A stretch of DNA of 38,930 nucleotides from NCBI GenBank assembly GCA_020650975.1, contig JAIPMN010000984.1, forward strand, positions 1 to 38,930, written 5' to 3'. Positions 13,539 through 26,063 of this stretch are shown here, piece by piece. The notes beneath the pieces were generated by a model. The model was not told the DNA's origin. It ran no database searches and saw only the letters and a program-made list of their open reading frames with translations. Each line of letters opens with the position of its first letter. Position 1 is the first letter of the stretch. The position numbers and the translations under genes are program-made. The stretch is from Apostichopus californicus (Eukaryota; Echinodermata; Holothuroidea; Aspidochirotida; Stichopodidae).

Positions 13539-13635
13539 TTCCAACTCACAACGCACCTTTAATACCTGTGCAACGTACTTGCTGATCCTCTACCATCACA
13601 GCAACAGAGTAATTTGTATGCATGCATAGAGTGTA

Positions 13636-13652
13636 TCTCTCTCTCTCTCTCT
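13636..13652. repeat. CT dinucleotide microsatellite
   Basis: An uninterrupted (TC)n run of about eight units is followed by CGCTCCCC. It is an ordinary simple repeat. Confidence 0.9.
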
Positions 13653-14627
13653 CGCTCCCCAGTTCAAAGACAGGAGGAGAGAAGGAAGATAAAAAGCCAG
13701 CTCTTCTTTAGTTTGCAGAGATGGGCATAATTGCCTTCTCACTCTGCACAGTTCCCAATGATTGAAAGAAAACTACAACGAGCAGAGACTGTGAATGAAC
13801 GCATGGAAATCGTTATTAAAAAATAACAAGAGAAGAAGATGAAGAAGACGACGACGGCGATTCCTGCCTCACGATCCTCACAACTACGTAAGAAGACAAT
13901 ACCGTAGCCGATCCTATTCATTAATTCATCTATTGACGGAGAGAATGACAGTTTGAATAGTTTCTTTATCATTCACACTTTCTTTTCATTCTAAGGAAAT
14001 AAAGGTAGCGATATAAAAATTGAGATGTTACGCCTAGTGGAGATAAACCATATACATCTTTCAGAATCGAACAACGCGAAATGTACATGAGCAGCTACAG
14101 TAAGCTTCAATGGTGGAGGCTGAGTGTGTTTATCATTATGACAATTCACTAGCATTGATCAGTTAAGGCAAGTTCCAGAGGAAATGCGTTACATATTTAC
14201 TCCAAAGAAATCATGAAATCTGAATTTTTCAGGTTTGGTGAAGACTATGTTAGGCAACGAGGGATTAATTGTACAGGCATTTTCATGGCGAATGATCCTA
14301 AAATGTCTTTACTTTTTTCCCTGAAGTACAGTATGCACTGATATAAATCTATGGACCATGATTATATGTAAAAGAAATTATGTTTAATTAACCTTGGAGT
14401 TGGAGTGCAATGACAGCTAAGTAAATATTCCAAATGCATTACATTCCAGAGAGAAATATGTACAAACAAATTATGTTAGAAAAGGTAAAAGGGTTCCAAG
14501 AACATATGCCGTGATGAACATCACAGAACGAACGCTCACTGTGTTTTATTGCAGTAGTTAAAACTTAGGATTTATCTGGGGAACACAATTTACCTTCAAA
14601 CAGGCATGTCTAGAGGATGGAATACGA

Positions 14628-15410
14628 TGAAGAGATTGTTGGCTTCAACTACTGTAACTTCTCAGTGAGTGTCATACCACACCTTAACCCTAAATCTTGG
14701 CAGAATAAACGGCCGAGTTAGATTTCATAGCATCGCCGTTTTAAATCCTGCGACTGCAATTGGTGGAGTAAAGAATTATGCCCTGCCTTAAATATGATAT
14801 CTAAAAGGAAGTACATGATCAAAACCTTCTTTTTTGCTCTTTGGCTGTTTTAATTGGGTGCAGTTTTGCATAGTAGAAAACTGATCTACCAGTAAAAAAA
14901 TTATTGAAGAAAGAAATGATTAAAGGTCTATGAGCTATGGCTGCATTCAACATCGCTTCATATTTATGATGGATTTATGGTGTTATGAAGAGAACTGGAA
15001 TGAAGAGATTGTTGGTTTCAAATACTGTAACTAGCAGTGTTGACACCGACTTCTCATTGAGTGTCACACCGCACCCTAACCCTAAATCTTGGCAGAATGA
15101 ACGGCCGAGTTAATTTCATAGCATCGCTGTTTTAAATCCTGCGACTGCAATTGGTGGAGTAAAGATTCATGCCCTGCCTTAAATATGATATCTAAAAGGA
15201 AGTACATGATAAAAATCTTCTTCTTCTTTGCTCTTGGTCTGTTTTTAATTACTTAAGGGTGCAGTTTTGCATTCAGTAGAAAACTGATCTACCAGTAAAA
15301 GTATTGAAGAAAACAATGAAAACAATGATTAAAGGTCTATGAGCTATGGCTGCATTCCACATCGCTTAATATATATGATGGATTTATGGTTTTACGAAGA
15401 GAACTGGAAA
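14628..15410. repeat. tandem segmental duplication, about 373-bp period
   Basis: Copy 1 is 14628-15000 and copy 2 is 15001-15410. They share long near-identical blocks: GAGATTGTTGG, CCCTAAATCTTGGCAGAAT, ACGGCCGAGTTA, ATCCTGCGACTGCAATTGG, GATATCTAAAAGGAAGTACA, AACTGATCTACCAGTAAAA and AGAGAACTGGAA. Copy 2 has several small insertions, including a GTTGACACCGAC block near its start. No coding frame is conserved between the copies. Confidence 0.9.
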
Positions 15411-17074
15411 CGTTTCCATGATAAACAAATTCATAAGCATTGCACATTCTTTATATCTGCCTGGCTTAATGGTACGAATCAGCTGGTATATTTCCCTATG
15501 AGTAGCCTAAGACTATGTGTTAATGTCCATACAAGGCTGTATACAGTATATATACAGTGAACCTGCACACAGAAGTACTGTAGTATTTACACACTTCATG
15601 TAACACACTAAACAAAAATGAAGGGTATTTAAAATGAAAATCGTGTAATGTAAAATTTCTGTAATTAAGTTTCCTTTTGTATAAAACCAATCTTTTGAAA
15701 TTATTTCAGTTTTCCCTCAATGCATAACAGTTCAATGCAATATATATCTAAGCAAGGCTCTATGGATATTTTGAAGGTACTGTATTTCATGAAGGAGTTT
15801 CCTTAAAATTGAGTATAACATCTGTATTCCAGGCTTAAAACCAAACAAGTTCCTACACATGACTGGGCACCAAGAATAGATTTGAAAAGAAGTCTACAAA
15901 TCAGCATTTAGGTGTTTGCCCGATGTATATTGCTTTATTGTCTGTGAGACTGTGACTATAACCAGAATGCCAACAGGCTTACAGTATATGCTTGAGACAG
16001 TGTGCACAGACAGTTCTAAACCTTAGCAAGTGTGAAGTTCATCCAAGGGTTTACCTTCGGAACTACCATGCTTGCAACTGTCTCATACCCTCAAATGACC
16101 TTCGACCTCCACTAAAAACAATAGGATTCATAGGGGTAACTGTAAAGAAAGAATGAAACTACCACTACCACACAAAAAGAAACAACCATTTATAAAAAGT
16201 TTTATTTCAAATTTTTCATAATTCAATGCACAAAACAACTAATGCCAGAGCAGACTTGCTTTTAATTTGATCAGGGGTAACCTTCCTTCTAAAATATTTG
16301 GAATGAAGGGATAGTGACAGTGCCTGGAGCTTGGAGGTGGGTCATGGGGGAGCAGTGTGTCAAATCAAAGGTCACCAAGTTTTGTAGGGTTAGATAATTA
16401 TGCATACATTTATGTTCATTGGAGGTGGGCGAAGGAGGATCACCTAATTTGGAGGTCACCTATTTTTCAGGGTCCCGTTACATCTAGGGTCTCCTTTCCT
16501 CTGAGAGAGATTTCACCTATGATTAGGGAGATGTCAACTTTAAAGTATATTTCCAGCCACTGGGAAATCCCTTTAAGCCAGAAAACTTTTACAATACTAA
16601 TTTTCGAGCTCTCAGCACAATTCTACTTTAACCTTTGAGTTTGATCAATATCTCGTTTGCAATTGCACCAGCAATTTGGAACAGACTTACATTCAACTTG
16701 GAGGTCCATGTCTGATTTTACTTTTATCACAAAAAAAAAGGAAAAAAAAAACCCATCATATTATTCAAAGTATGCATTGAGGCTTTTCAAATATGGGCAA
16801 ATACCACGGACATATTGGCAAAATTTCTACTAGATAGAAATTTTTAGCTTTGATATAAAGTTACACACTATAGTTCTACAGTTCACATGCATTTGGGATT
16901 TATTTCCTTTCTTTCTTTACAACATTAAAACCAAAGAGTAATACAACATTCTACTGTAAAGAAAACAAAACTATTTGGGTTTATCTCATTGTTCTCACAG
17001 TAATAAAGTATATATTTAACATAACAAAAATAACCGTTCTTCTAGACACTTGGGATGATAGACAGTCAGGAGGG
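15411..17074. other. no gene seen; scattered repeat fragments
   Basis: The plus-strand 93-codon frame at 16357-16638 lies in a repeat-like block with recurring GGAGGTGG and AGGTCACC words (about 16330-16480) and is not convincing as protein. Around 16090-16140 there is a short block (CTCAAATGACCTTCGACC and CCACTAAAAACAATAGG) related in style to the 147-bp repeat at 24955-25330. Nothing else stands out. Confidence 0.4.
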
Positions 17075-17111
17075 CAAGGAGGCCCTGATGTACCTCATCA
17101 GGGCCTCCTTG
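17075..17111. other. perfect 16-bp inverted repeat (hairpin)
   Basis: The arm CAAGGAGGCCCTGATG (17075-17090) is followed by a five-base loop (TACCT) and its exact reverse complement (17096-17111). The stem is GC-rich within AT-rich surroundings. It is too short for a typical animal microRNA precursor and does not match the histone stem-loop. It could be a small foldback element or a structured RNA; function unknown. Confidence 0.9.
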
Positions 17112-19244
17112 ATTATATCAAGGAAAATCATAATTTGCTGAAATATCCAAGGGCTTCAGACAAGGTAGAATAGGAGAGGAGTTGCGTGTTGTGGTGTAAT
17201 AGGTGTACATAAGGAGCAACATAACTATGATGCATTTACAGAAAACTTCTGCCAGGGAAGGGAACACTTTGTAACACTTTTGTGTACTGTACATGCTGTT
17301 TTGTACCTTTTCTTTAAAGTGATAAACTGTTGTCATATTTTGTTTTCCTGTTGTACAGCTGTCAAGTCAGATAGAGTAACCACAAAAAACCTCAGGATTT
17401 CACTTTTGGCAGGTGAAGGAAATGTGTGATCGAAAACCAATCATGAATTTTATGATCCATAGAGTACTGTGTGATACATTCATTGATAATCCCATGGCAC
17501 AGTCTAATGTATTTAACACAGATGTGTTTTTTTGTTTTTCTTCAAAGTTAAGTTTATGTTATTCTTCAATTTTGCATTCCAATGACTGCCAGCATATTTA
17601 TATACTGTAGGTACTAATTGTAACTTAGTGCTAACCTGTGCTCTACAGTAATGCCACCTGATGTATGTTTCCTCAATTCAAGCACTTTAAGGTCAATTGT
17701 TTTTAAGTACTTGTTAATCACAGGCTCTGGAACCAACAATCTTCTTGTGTGGAAACAATGATTGAAAATAATGATATACTGTAGAGCTCTCAGTTTGAAC
17801 AATGCAGCTTCCATGATTCACACACAAATTCCTATTAGTATGATTGACATAGACCATCAACAGCAATGAACATTTTAGCTAAACTGACCATACATTGACA
17901 AACGACTTGTGCCCTCAGATCATGGGTTGACCACCAAGAACAAAAATCATTTCATGTTCTCTGTGAGTAGCAGTAATAGGAATTATCTCATTTTGAAACA
18001 ATATTAATCTTCATACATGTGCAACACTCTCTCATCTTGAAATTACCACAGTAAGTTTCAGCAACCTTCATTCCTCTGCTTTGAAAGAGAAATATTCCCA
18101 AATATGTTGTCCTCATTTCTCAGTTTGGCACTATTCCAAACTGGATGAGATAATTTGTTGAATATCCACCAAAAAGAATAGCATCATAAACTGAATACTG
18201 TGATTGGCTGAGTACATAATCTTTAAAACTTTAAGAAGTCTGGTATCCTGGCTGGCCGGACCAACATTACAACAGGTTTTTCCAATGTACAACTGACCCT
18301 CCCCCCCCCCCACCTCAACATATTAACTGTGAAATTTTTAGTTATCAAATTTATGAATTAAAACAAATATGAAATACAAAATTCGTCAGAAATGAAAATT
18401 AGTGCACCTTCTGATTGCTGGCTAGCTACTTTGACAAGAAAATGCCATTTACCACTCCTTAAAACAATTATGAGTATTTGCAGCCTCACCTGAAAACAGA
18501 AGTGGAAAACATGCCCAACATGCGATGAATTTTTGGGAGATTTTCAATTGTTTTCAGATTTTTAAATTGTTATACTTTTTAATCTATTTTTTTTTGTGCA
18601 AAATTTACAAAAATTAGTTTTACATACATCTCAACTGAATAGGTGGTGTCAATTTGCACATCTCCGCATTTTTTCCTTCAAATTAACACAAACTATCTAA
18701 GTTTACTCTGGAAGAGGAATTCGTTAACTGAAATATAAACTCCCATCTCCGTCCATGAATTCGTAAAGCATGAGGATATTTTTCACCTTTATGTGAGGAA
18801 TATCGACATTCGAAGCATTTATCCTACCAATACGTAGCTTCAATTATCTCGGGTAATTGGATTAAATTACAGTCCCAATGTGCACATTTTGAGGAACGCT
18901 GAAGTATATTTCTGTCTGCAAAAATTTGACCAAAACCCTGACACTAACTCTTTCTCGCCTCATGTTCTGCTGAACATCTGTAACTTCAGACTATAATATA
19001 AACAACATCCTTTTCCCACTGGAGGAAGATATACTGGAGCCAGTCAGACAGAAGCAAACATATGCTCTTTTGACATTTTGCCACATTTTTGGATCAAACG
19101 AAAACTGAACCCGGAATTTATGACGCTCTTTTAACTCTGATTTGGTCCCAGTAACCTTAAAAGGTGAACTTATTATGTTTCCCACGCTTAATGTTAATCA
19201 CACCCACTCTGATTATCTTCAACTCAACAGTTACATTATGCACT
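17112..19244. other. no gene seen
   Basis: AT-rich sequence with short, unrelated open frames on both strands (17118-17336, 17413-17610, 17614-17814, 18131-18313, 18991-19185), none protein-like. A C-run lies at about 18300-18310. It is probably intronic if the long-intron model for the minus-strand gene is right. Confidence 0.4.
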
Positions 19245-20140
19245 GTCTCTATGGAGTCTTCATGGAGGTAATGCTTCCAAGCTATCTCTCTCTCCATTGT
19301 AAAAAGCAACACACAAAGTATGTGTTATCTCTCTCTACATGAGGTATACAGCTTTCATGCATTCTCTCTATATGAGTTGCATGGTGCAATTCACACACAA
19401 AATATTCATTATCTCTCTCTTCATGAGGTACAGTAATACATCTTTCATGCATTCTCTCTATATATCAGTTGCATGCCGCATGGTACAAATCAACACAGTT
19501 GAATTGTGCGATATATCTCTCTCTATCTTCGTGGAGGCAATGCCTCCATGCACCTCCCTCTCAGCCGTATAGTGCAAATCACACACAAAATATTCATTAT
19601 CTCTCTCTTCATGAGGTGCAGTAATACAGCTTCCATGCATTCTCTCTGTATATGAGGTGCATGGTACAAATTAACATAGTTAAATTGTGTGGTATATCTC
19701 TCTCTATCTTCATGGAGGTAATTCTTCCATGCACCTCCCTCTCAGCCGTATGGTGCAAATCACACACAAAATATGCATTATCTCTCTTCATGAGGTGCAG
19801 TAATACACCTTCCATGCATTCTCTCTATATCAGTTGCATGGTACAAATTAACACAGTTAAATTATGTGTTCTATATATATATCCCTTCATGGAGGTAATG
19901 CTTTCATGCACTCTCCCTCGCAACCCGATGGTATACATCAACACAAACTATGTATTATCTCTCTCAATGGATTTAATACAGTTTCCATCCCCTCCTCATC
20001 TTAGCCCCATGATATGTCAAATCAACACAAAGTATGTGTTGCCTCTCTCTCTCTATGGCGGTAATGCAGCTTCCATGCCCTCTCTCAGCCCCATGATACA
20101 AATCAATACAAAGTATGGGTTTTCTGTCTCTCTCTCTGTT
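19245..20140. repeat. CT-rich minisatellite with about 180-bp higher-order period
   Basis: Two subunit types alternate. One carries CATGGAGGTAATGC with CTTCCATGCACCTCCCTCTC; the other carries TCATGAGGTGCAGTAATAC and CATGCATTCTCTCTATA. TCATGAGGT recurs at about 19421, 19609 and 19788 and the GGAGGTAAT/GGAGGCAAT subunit at intervals of about 180. Each subunit also contains a TCTCTCTC run and a CACACAAAA or AACACAAA word. The repeat decays toward both ends. The 164-codon plus-strand frame (19652-20146) is a translation of this array and not a gene. Confidence 0.85.
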
Positions 20141-20160
20141 AAGTAAATTATACTAATACA

Positions 20161-22740
20161 GCTCAGCCTCATGCATGATGTCCTTTCAGATGCATCCCTA
20201 TACATTTACCACACAAATTGAAAGCTATTAAAGGAGCATATAGCGTTTAAGTATCATCCCAAAGTGGCACCTATATACAGTACCATTAATTGTGATTCTT
20301 ATGCTACTCCAAAACATGTACCAAACATATTTTGCGCAAAAAAACGCCTCAAATCTTACAAAATTTAGCAAAACGGATGAACATTTACGTCAACAAAATG
20401 GCAAATTATCCAAGGATGAGTCACGCCTATATATGATCTCTCTATAGCATATTCATTTCATGCATAAAGGTCACGTCGGGTTGCCGCAGTTCTGCACAAA
20501 ACGTATTAATTTTCAGGATTACTGACTGTCCCATATACTGTACCAGTGTGCGAACGATATATAGATGTACACAATACAGTGCATTATAGTCTTTGGTTTA
20601 GTACACATACATTAACAGACATTGGATAAGAAGGAAAAGCACTCATAGCCCTAGACCTACAGCAGACAATAGTCTACAGTAGAAGTAATGTTACGCCTAT
20701 AGTCCAGATCATTTTTACTGCACAGATAATGGTAATAGCTCAACATAAATCAACATGGCAGAGGTCACAGAGGTCACAGAGCTCAATTCAACTTAGTCTC
20801 AATTGACTGACCTACATAACAATGTGGAATGAGACAAATGTAGAGTGGGTGTAAGTACTAAACAAATAATCCTATTGACATGAGAAATAGACTATCAATT
20901 GATGAACAAACAATGAAGAACCTCTGGCAACCCACATAAATATGCATATGCATGTACTGTATGTATGCATAGCAAAACAACTACAAGCCATCGCCTAGCA
21001 TGGGCGGCTCATTGAGGAAATACAAAATGTTACCACAACTATATGGAACAGTGAAACTAGATATAAGTAATAACCAATTGATCTATCAGCTAATGATACA
21101 ACTGAAATGTCTCCCATTCTGTGTAAAAAAGTTAAATAGAAAATGATTGCTCTGTCAATACTAATGTACAGTATCATGATAACCAATTAGTGATCTAAGG
21201 CACAGGCACATCTCACTTAACCAAACAGATTCCAAATGTTTTGAAGTTAGTATTCAATCACAACTGATTAGTAGTATTGTTAGTGGGTGCACAGAGCTAA
21301 AATAAACCATGCTGAGTTATATACATAACAAATGTAAAGGTGGCAAGTATGAGTTACTTGCCTACATGTAAGTTGCCCTGATGTGTGCTACCGTATGTAT
21401 ACTCTATAGTACGGCACCACAGAGCCAAAACAGAGGTATATGACCAATTCCAAAATATTTACTAGGTGAATTTTTGTAGAACTGCACAGACTCTCCTGAA
21501 ACGAAAGGAGTAAATGATAACAAAATCTGAACCCAAATAGGTCAAAGTTAAATACTCTCCCTACATGCACAAGTTTGTATCATTGTACATATCAGCTCTT
21601 ACATAAAGGCATTACATATAGGCATTACATATAGGCATGTGTTACATATAGGCATTGAGGCATGTGTTGTAGTAAAGTGTCTATAAAGTACTGTATAAGT
21701 CTATACTGTAGGTGACTAGCAGCTCTAGGTCTGATCTTTGTGACAATGTACCACAGGACACTCTTGTAATTAACATCACAATCAAATTTGTATGCAGAAC
21801 CTTCTTGACATCTTGCTTACACGTTTGGCAGTGATGACTGATCATCCAACTTCTTAAATTAAATTGGACACTCCCATCATGCATCATTTCAAGTAATGTA
21901 GACAGGCATGTTTTCAAAACAGGCGGTCTACATATGTGGTGTCAAATATTTAGTGCTTATTCCTTAAAGAGATAAAAGTCCACAAAATTCATCATACTAG
22001 CTAGCTTCCTTGATCACAAAATCAGCAATGCCTTGCTATCAGAAATCCAGAAAACCTTAACAGCTGACACTGAGTACAGTACATTTTTACATGATAAGGT
22101 ACTCTTCCGTTTGTACATGATTCCCAGACTGCTTCAGTATGCAGGGTTTATTTTAATAATAGACCCACCTCACCCCAACATCGCTCAGGAAAAATTCTGG
22201 AATTTTGCATTTCTGTTTAAATAAAAACTTTGATAGATCTTTCTGATCAATCACTATGGATATGGTATCTGTGGTACCAAAAGAACACACACTTTGTAAT
22301 GGAAATGAGTTAGCTAATGCAGTCTGGTTCTCTTTTCTCTGTGCTGTGTATTGAATACATAAAGCATCCATGTTCAATGATTTCTTTGGTGGGCAAAAGA
22401 AAGATGTTGCCGTGCTTAGATGAAAATGGGTAATCCAAAGCATGAATATGGAATGTGTGATTGCGCTTCAGTAGTGCTTCTCTCAGAACAAGGTTAGTGA
22501 CAGTATATCTTATATAAGGCAACAGAATCTAACTTGTTGAACATATTGGGCTGCTGATCTAGCAGTGTCAATGTTGAATGCCAAATTTAATGGCAGAGTC
22601 TGAATATGTATCATACATTCCTGCATTTGGATGTCAAAACACAGAGAAGTTGTCAGCAACTACTGTATGTTGAACGTTGGTTTAGGTTACTCATAAACTA
22701 ATATATAAAATAGTGTTATGAGTTATGTATGACTGATGGT
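20161..22740. other. no gene seen
   Basis: AT-rich DNA with no credible exon. The minus-strand frames at 22153-22443 and 22310-22522 overlap in different frames and lack protein character. A short repeat lies at 21608-21669. Confidence 0.4.
21608..21669. repeat. short tandem repeat of GGCATTACATATA units
   Basis: Three units of about 15 bases (GGCATTACATATA and relatives) are followed by two GGCATGTGTT words. It is a local slippage product. Confidence 0.75.
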
Positions 22741-22860
22741 ACAGGGAATAATGTATCCAGTATCACATTGCAAATACTATACAATATGAGCAAATTGCTG
22801 TACAAATGCAAAGATTTATGTAGTTTTGTACACAGGAACCATAGTACTTTAAATGAGACA
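22741..22860 (+). repeat. dispersed repeat, copy 1
   Basis: This block shares order and words with 24141-24260: GGGAATAAT.TATCCAG, then AT.GCAAATTG, then a long T-rich stretch, TACACAGGAACC and a GAGAC/AAGAC end. Divergence is substantial, so it is an old duplication or an unknown low-copy element. Confidence 0.6.
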
Positions 22861-24140
22861 AAGGAGCCAGATGGACTTCTTAATCACTGCTGAAGATCTG
22901 TTGCACAGCTGCATTTTCAAAACACTTGTCAAAATCGTAGAACTTAAAACAGTCAAAGTACCTTAACAGAGAGCTGTAGACCGTGTATAATAAATGGCCC
23001 AACTACATAGAGTTTCCTTAGAACTATTCATCATTATTATATTGTTGTCTATTCAAGGGCTTACTTAAAACATTCTGAGAAAACAAGTTACAAGAATCCA
23101 AACCACTTTTACCTTCATTTCTTGATCTCCTAAATATCCAATTTTCTTTCCCAATACTGACAATAATTGAAAGTCTTTTAACTGAAACTGTAAGTAGTTC
23201 TTATGCATAGACCATAGACCAAGTGTGAAAGTTAGCTCAAGTGACAACAGTATTGGAACATGTACATCACAGTTGGTTCAACAGATCTAAAATTACACAA
23301 GATTCTGCCTTATTCACCTCCCACACACGTCCACAAGCCTAAAACACTGTGGTAAAATAATACTTAATCCTAACCCACTTCTATACTTTAAAGTTGAGCT
23401 GTCTATGGTCTGTTACAACTCAGAACAATCTTCCTGTGAGACTGCTAGATTCTGTAGCTCCATGCATTGAAGTTAATATCTACTTTGCATATATAGAGGA
23501 TGTACTGTAACTCAGCAATGTGTATAAAGTATTTGCCATGTTTTGGAAACAAACATCATTAGCAAACTACCAACACCAGATTTTATTAAGGGACTACCTG
23601 CAAATTCTACTTAAAAGTTATTTGGCCAAGTTTATTAAATATCATGCACAAACTACATGTATTTGGTATTTAATAATATTGACCTTGGTTGATTGGTGGT
23701 TCACTACATCAACTGATTCAGTTCAACACATAGAAGTCAGAACAGGGTAATATTTCTTATGTAATACCCTTATGATACAACAATGAGATAACCTGTCAGC
23801 TGATCCTATTTCCTGGCACCTTTGTAGGCCTATATCTTAGTGTCCAACATCTTAGATAAACTTTCAGTTTCACTGTTACAAGCATGTCAAATGCAATTTC
23901 CATAGTTCAATAATTTTTCCAATAAATGACAAGTCCAAGTGACTATTTTCTGTGAACTGCTGCTTTCATTTTCCTAAGAAAATACAAAATTTGAAAATTT
24001 ATACATTGAAAAAAAAAAAATTACATAAAAAAAATATACACGCTATATAACTATATATGGTTGATAGGGCAGACATTGCTTACTTTACCAATACAAGGCA
24101 ACATCACCTTATATCTACCCAAGAACTGATTTGTGCTATT
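22861..24140. other. no gene seen
   Basis: AT-rich with short A-runs (about 24009-24040). The 76-codon plus-strand frame at 23520-23750 is AT-driven and has no splice context. Confidence 0.4.
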
Positions 24141-24260
24141 CCATGGAATAATTTATCCAGAGTTGCATCGCACACTGCTATGCACAATGGGCAAATTGAT
24201 ACACGAGTGCAATAATGCATAGCAGTTTTTTTTTACACAGGAACCGGAGAATTTTTTAAG
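24141..24260 (+). repeat. dispersed repeat, copy 2
   Basis: This is the diverged partner of 22741-22860, about 1.4 kb away in the same orientation. Shared words include GGAATAATTTATCCAG (one mismatch), GGGCAAATTG and TTTACACAGGAACC. No terminal inverted repeats or coding capacity are visible. Confidence 0.6.
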
Positions 24261-24954
24261 ACAGAAAATAGGGAACCTTTGAAACTGCTACACAAAATTT
24301 TAACACTAAATTACCTGCACACATCCAACCAGCTTCATTAATATTAGAACTTGTCAATCAACCACATCCAGGGGTGGAAACTATTTTCAGTTGTGAGAAA
24401 GAGTGTTGGAGCAATTGCAGAATAGCCCACTACTTACACACACACACAAGGCTCTTGGAGAACAACCATACGTTGTTTCCTACAGGGACTTCCGGTCATA
24501 ATCTGTGAGATTCAAGAGTTGCGGGATATTCTGCAATTAAGGAACAGTGTTTGTGCCCTGGCCCATAACTTGGATGTTAAATTACTGAGGGTGGAGGGGA
24601 GGGGGGGGGGGGGAGTAGGTAATGGGCATGCGTTTGGAGGATAATGGTATTGCTACCGACATAATGCGATCAGAGTAGGACAACCTAACAGCTATTACCC
24701 TACTACACAAGAAAACCAGAGAGCCAGTTGGCTTTGTGACGGCAGTTTAAAGCAAGACAATCAACGCTCTGAAACATATTTCATTTCCTAGATGGCTATG
24801 TTTTGTTGAAGTCCTATACCGCCCCTTCACAACACTAAACTGAATTTGTCTGAACAATGTTCACAAATAGAAATCATAACATTGGAGAACTCACAGATTA
24901 ATTGTAGCTTTAATTTTGGAGTAATCATGTTTAAAAGCTTTTCAAACTTTTGAC

Positions 24955-25330
24955 CTCTAAACATTTCAATAGGCTTCTTGTACTCACCAAGCTGGATCTA
25001 CATTCTAAGTATGAAGTTAAAGAAAGATATACTTCTTGAGTTATCATCTTTACCAGATTTTCAGATTATGACTTAAATGTTGACTTCTATGACCTTTATC
25101 CTCCACCAATTTCAATAGGGTTCTTGCACTTGCTAAGCTGGATAGATCTGCATACCATGTATGAAGTTCAACAAAGATGTACTTTTGAATTACTGTGTTA
25201 CAAAGTTTTCAGACTTTGACCTCTGTTGACCCCAAATGACCATTGAACTTCACAGAAAATGTTATGGTTCTTGCACTCAATAAGATGGATCAACATACTA
25301 AGTATGAAGTTAATCCACAGTGAACTATTT
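24955..25330. repeat. about 147-bp tandem repeat, 2.5 copies, carrying TGACC half-sites
   Basis: The landmark CTTGCACTC/CTTGTACTC recurs at 24977, 25123 and 25270, a period of 146-147. Each copy continues with AAGCTGGAT or AAGATGGAT, then CATACTAAGTATGAAGTT, and copies 1 and 2 continue with a TACTTCTTGAGTTA-like block and TTTTCAGA. Between copies are TTTGACCTC and related words. It resembles a satellite-like repeat family I associate with marine invertebrates, which is general recall and not a match I could run. Confidence 0.8.
25217..25242 (-). promoter_or_regulatory. three nuclear-receptor-type half-sites spaced by four bases
   Basis: On the plus strand TGACCT (25217), TGACCC (25227) and TGACCA (25237) are separated by exactly four bases each. 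The minus strand therefore reads as a direct repeat of AGGTCA-like half-sites with DR4 spacing, repeated twice. DR4 is the element class of thyroid-hormone and LXR-type receptors. The motif sits inside a repeat, so it may be fortuitous. Confidence 0.35.
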
Positions 25331-26063
25331 GAGGAACAGTGTTTACAAGCAAGTATCTCATACATACACACACATACATGTACACATGCCATCACCATCA
25401 CATAGATTCCTTCTTCATCCGGCAAGGAATCAATAAAATGACTGTTCTTCTAACCAGTGAGAATACAGCGATTTGAGTAGTGGTTTCATAAGCCTTGGGA
25501 ACCACTGTGTTAGAGCAACAAGATGCTTTATCCTGTTTTGTGTTATTGTCCTTTTCTGCTTTTAAAGACTATTGGTGTCATGATGACACAAGCAGCACGA
25601 TGAGAATGCAAGCCTTGCTAAAATATCTCAACACAGTAGTCCTGTTTTTCATGAAAACATTGCCACAAAACAACACATTTTAATTCACTGAACGAAATAC
25701 TGAGCACATTAACACACATGAATATCTGCATTATTAATTTACTGAATATTTTGTCCTTCTGCCAATTTTGACATAGCATAGATAAACATAACCCAAGTTT
25801 AAATATTTTAATTTGGAAATATTGTTTTGAACTTATGATTGGACATGGTCCCAACTTTCACAATGGTAATATGAAGCTTATTAAACACCCATGGTCATGC
25901 ATGTACTCATATCCTGAAGTGTCCACTTTTTAAGTAGGAAATTCCCTTTAAATTTGGAAAAGAAACAAAATTACTTTTGAAATAATGCTTCTATGACATT
26001 ACGTTAACCTGTCAGTATTATGTGCATGTTTTTGTCCCTTGTGTTACTGTTACTTGTCATTTA
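25331..26063. other. no gene seen
   Basis: The stretch includes a CACACATACATG simple-repeat patch (about 25365-25390). The open frames 25495-25683 plus and 25618-25854 minus overlap each other and are not protein-like. Confidence 0.4.

Noticed and set aside
13334-13549. Poly-lysine open frame on the minus strand
   Set aside because: Product of a poly-T tract with an assembly gap.
19652-20146. 164-codon plus-strand open frame
   Set aside because: It is a translation of the CT-rich minisatellite; the peptide repeats with the DNA and has no splice or start logic.
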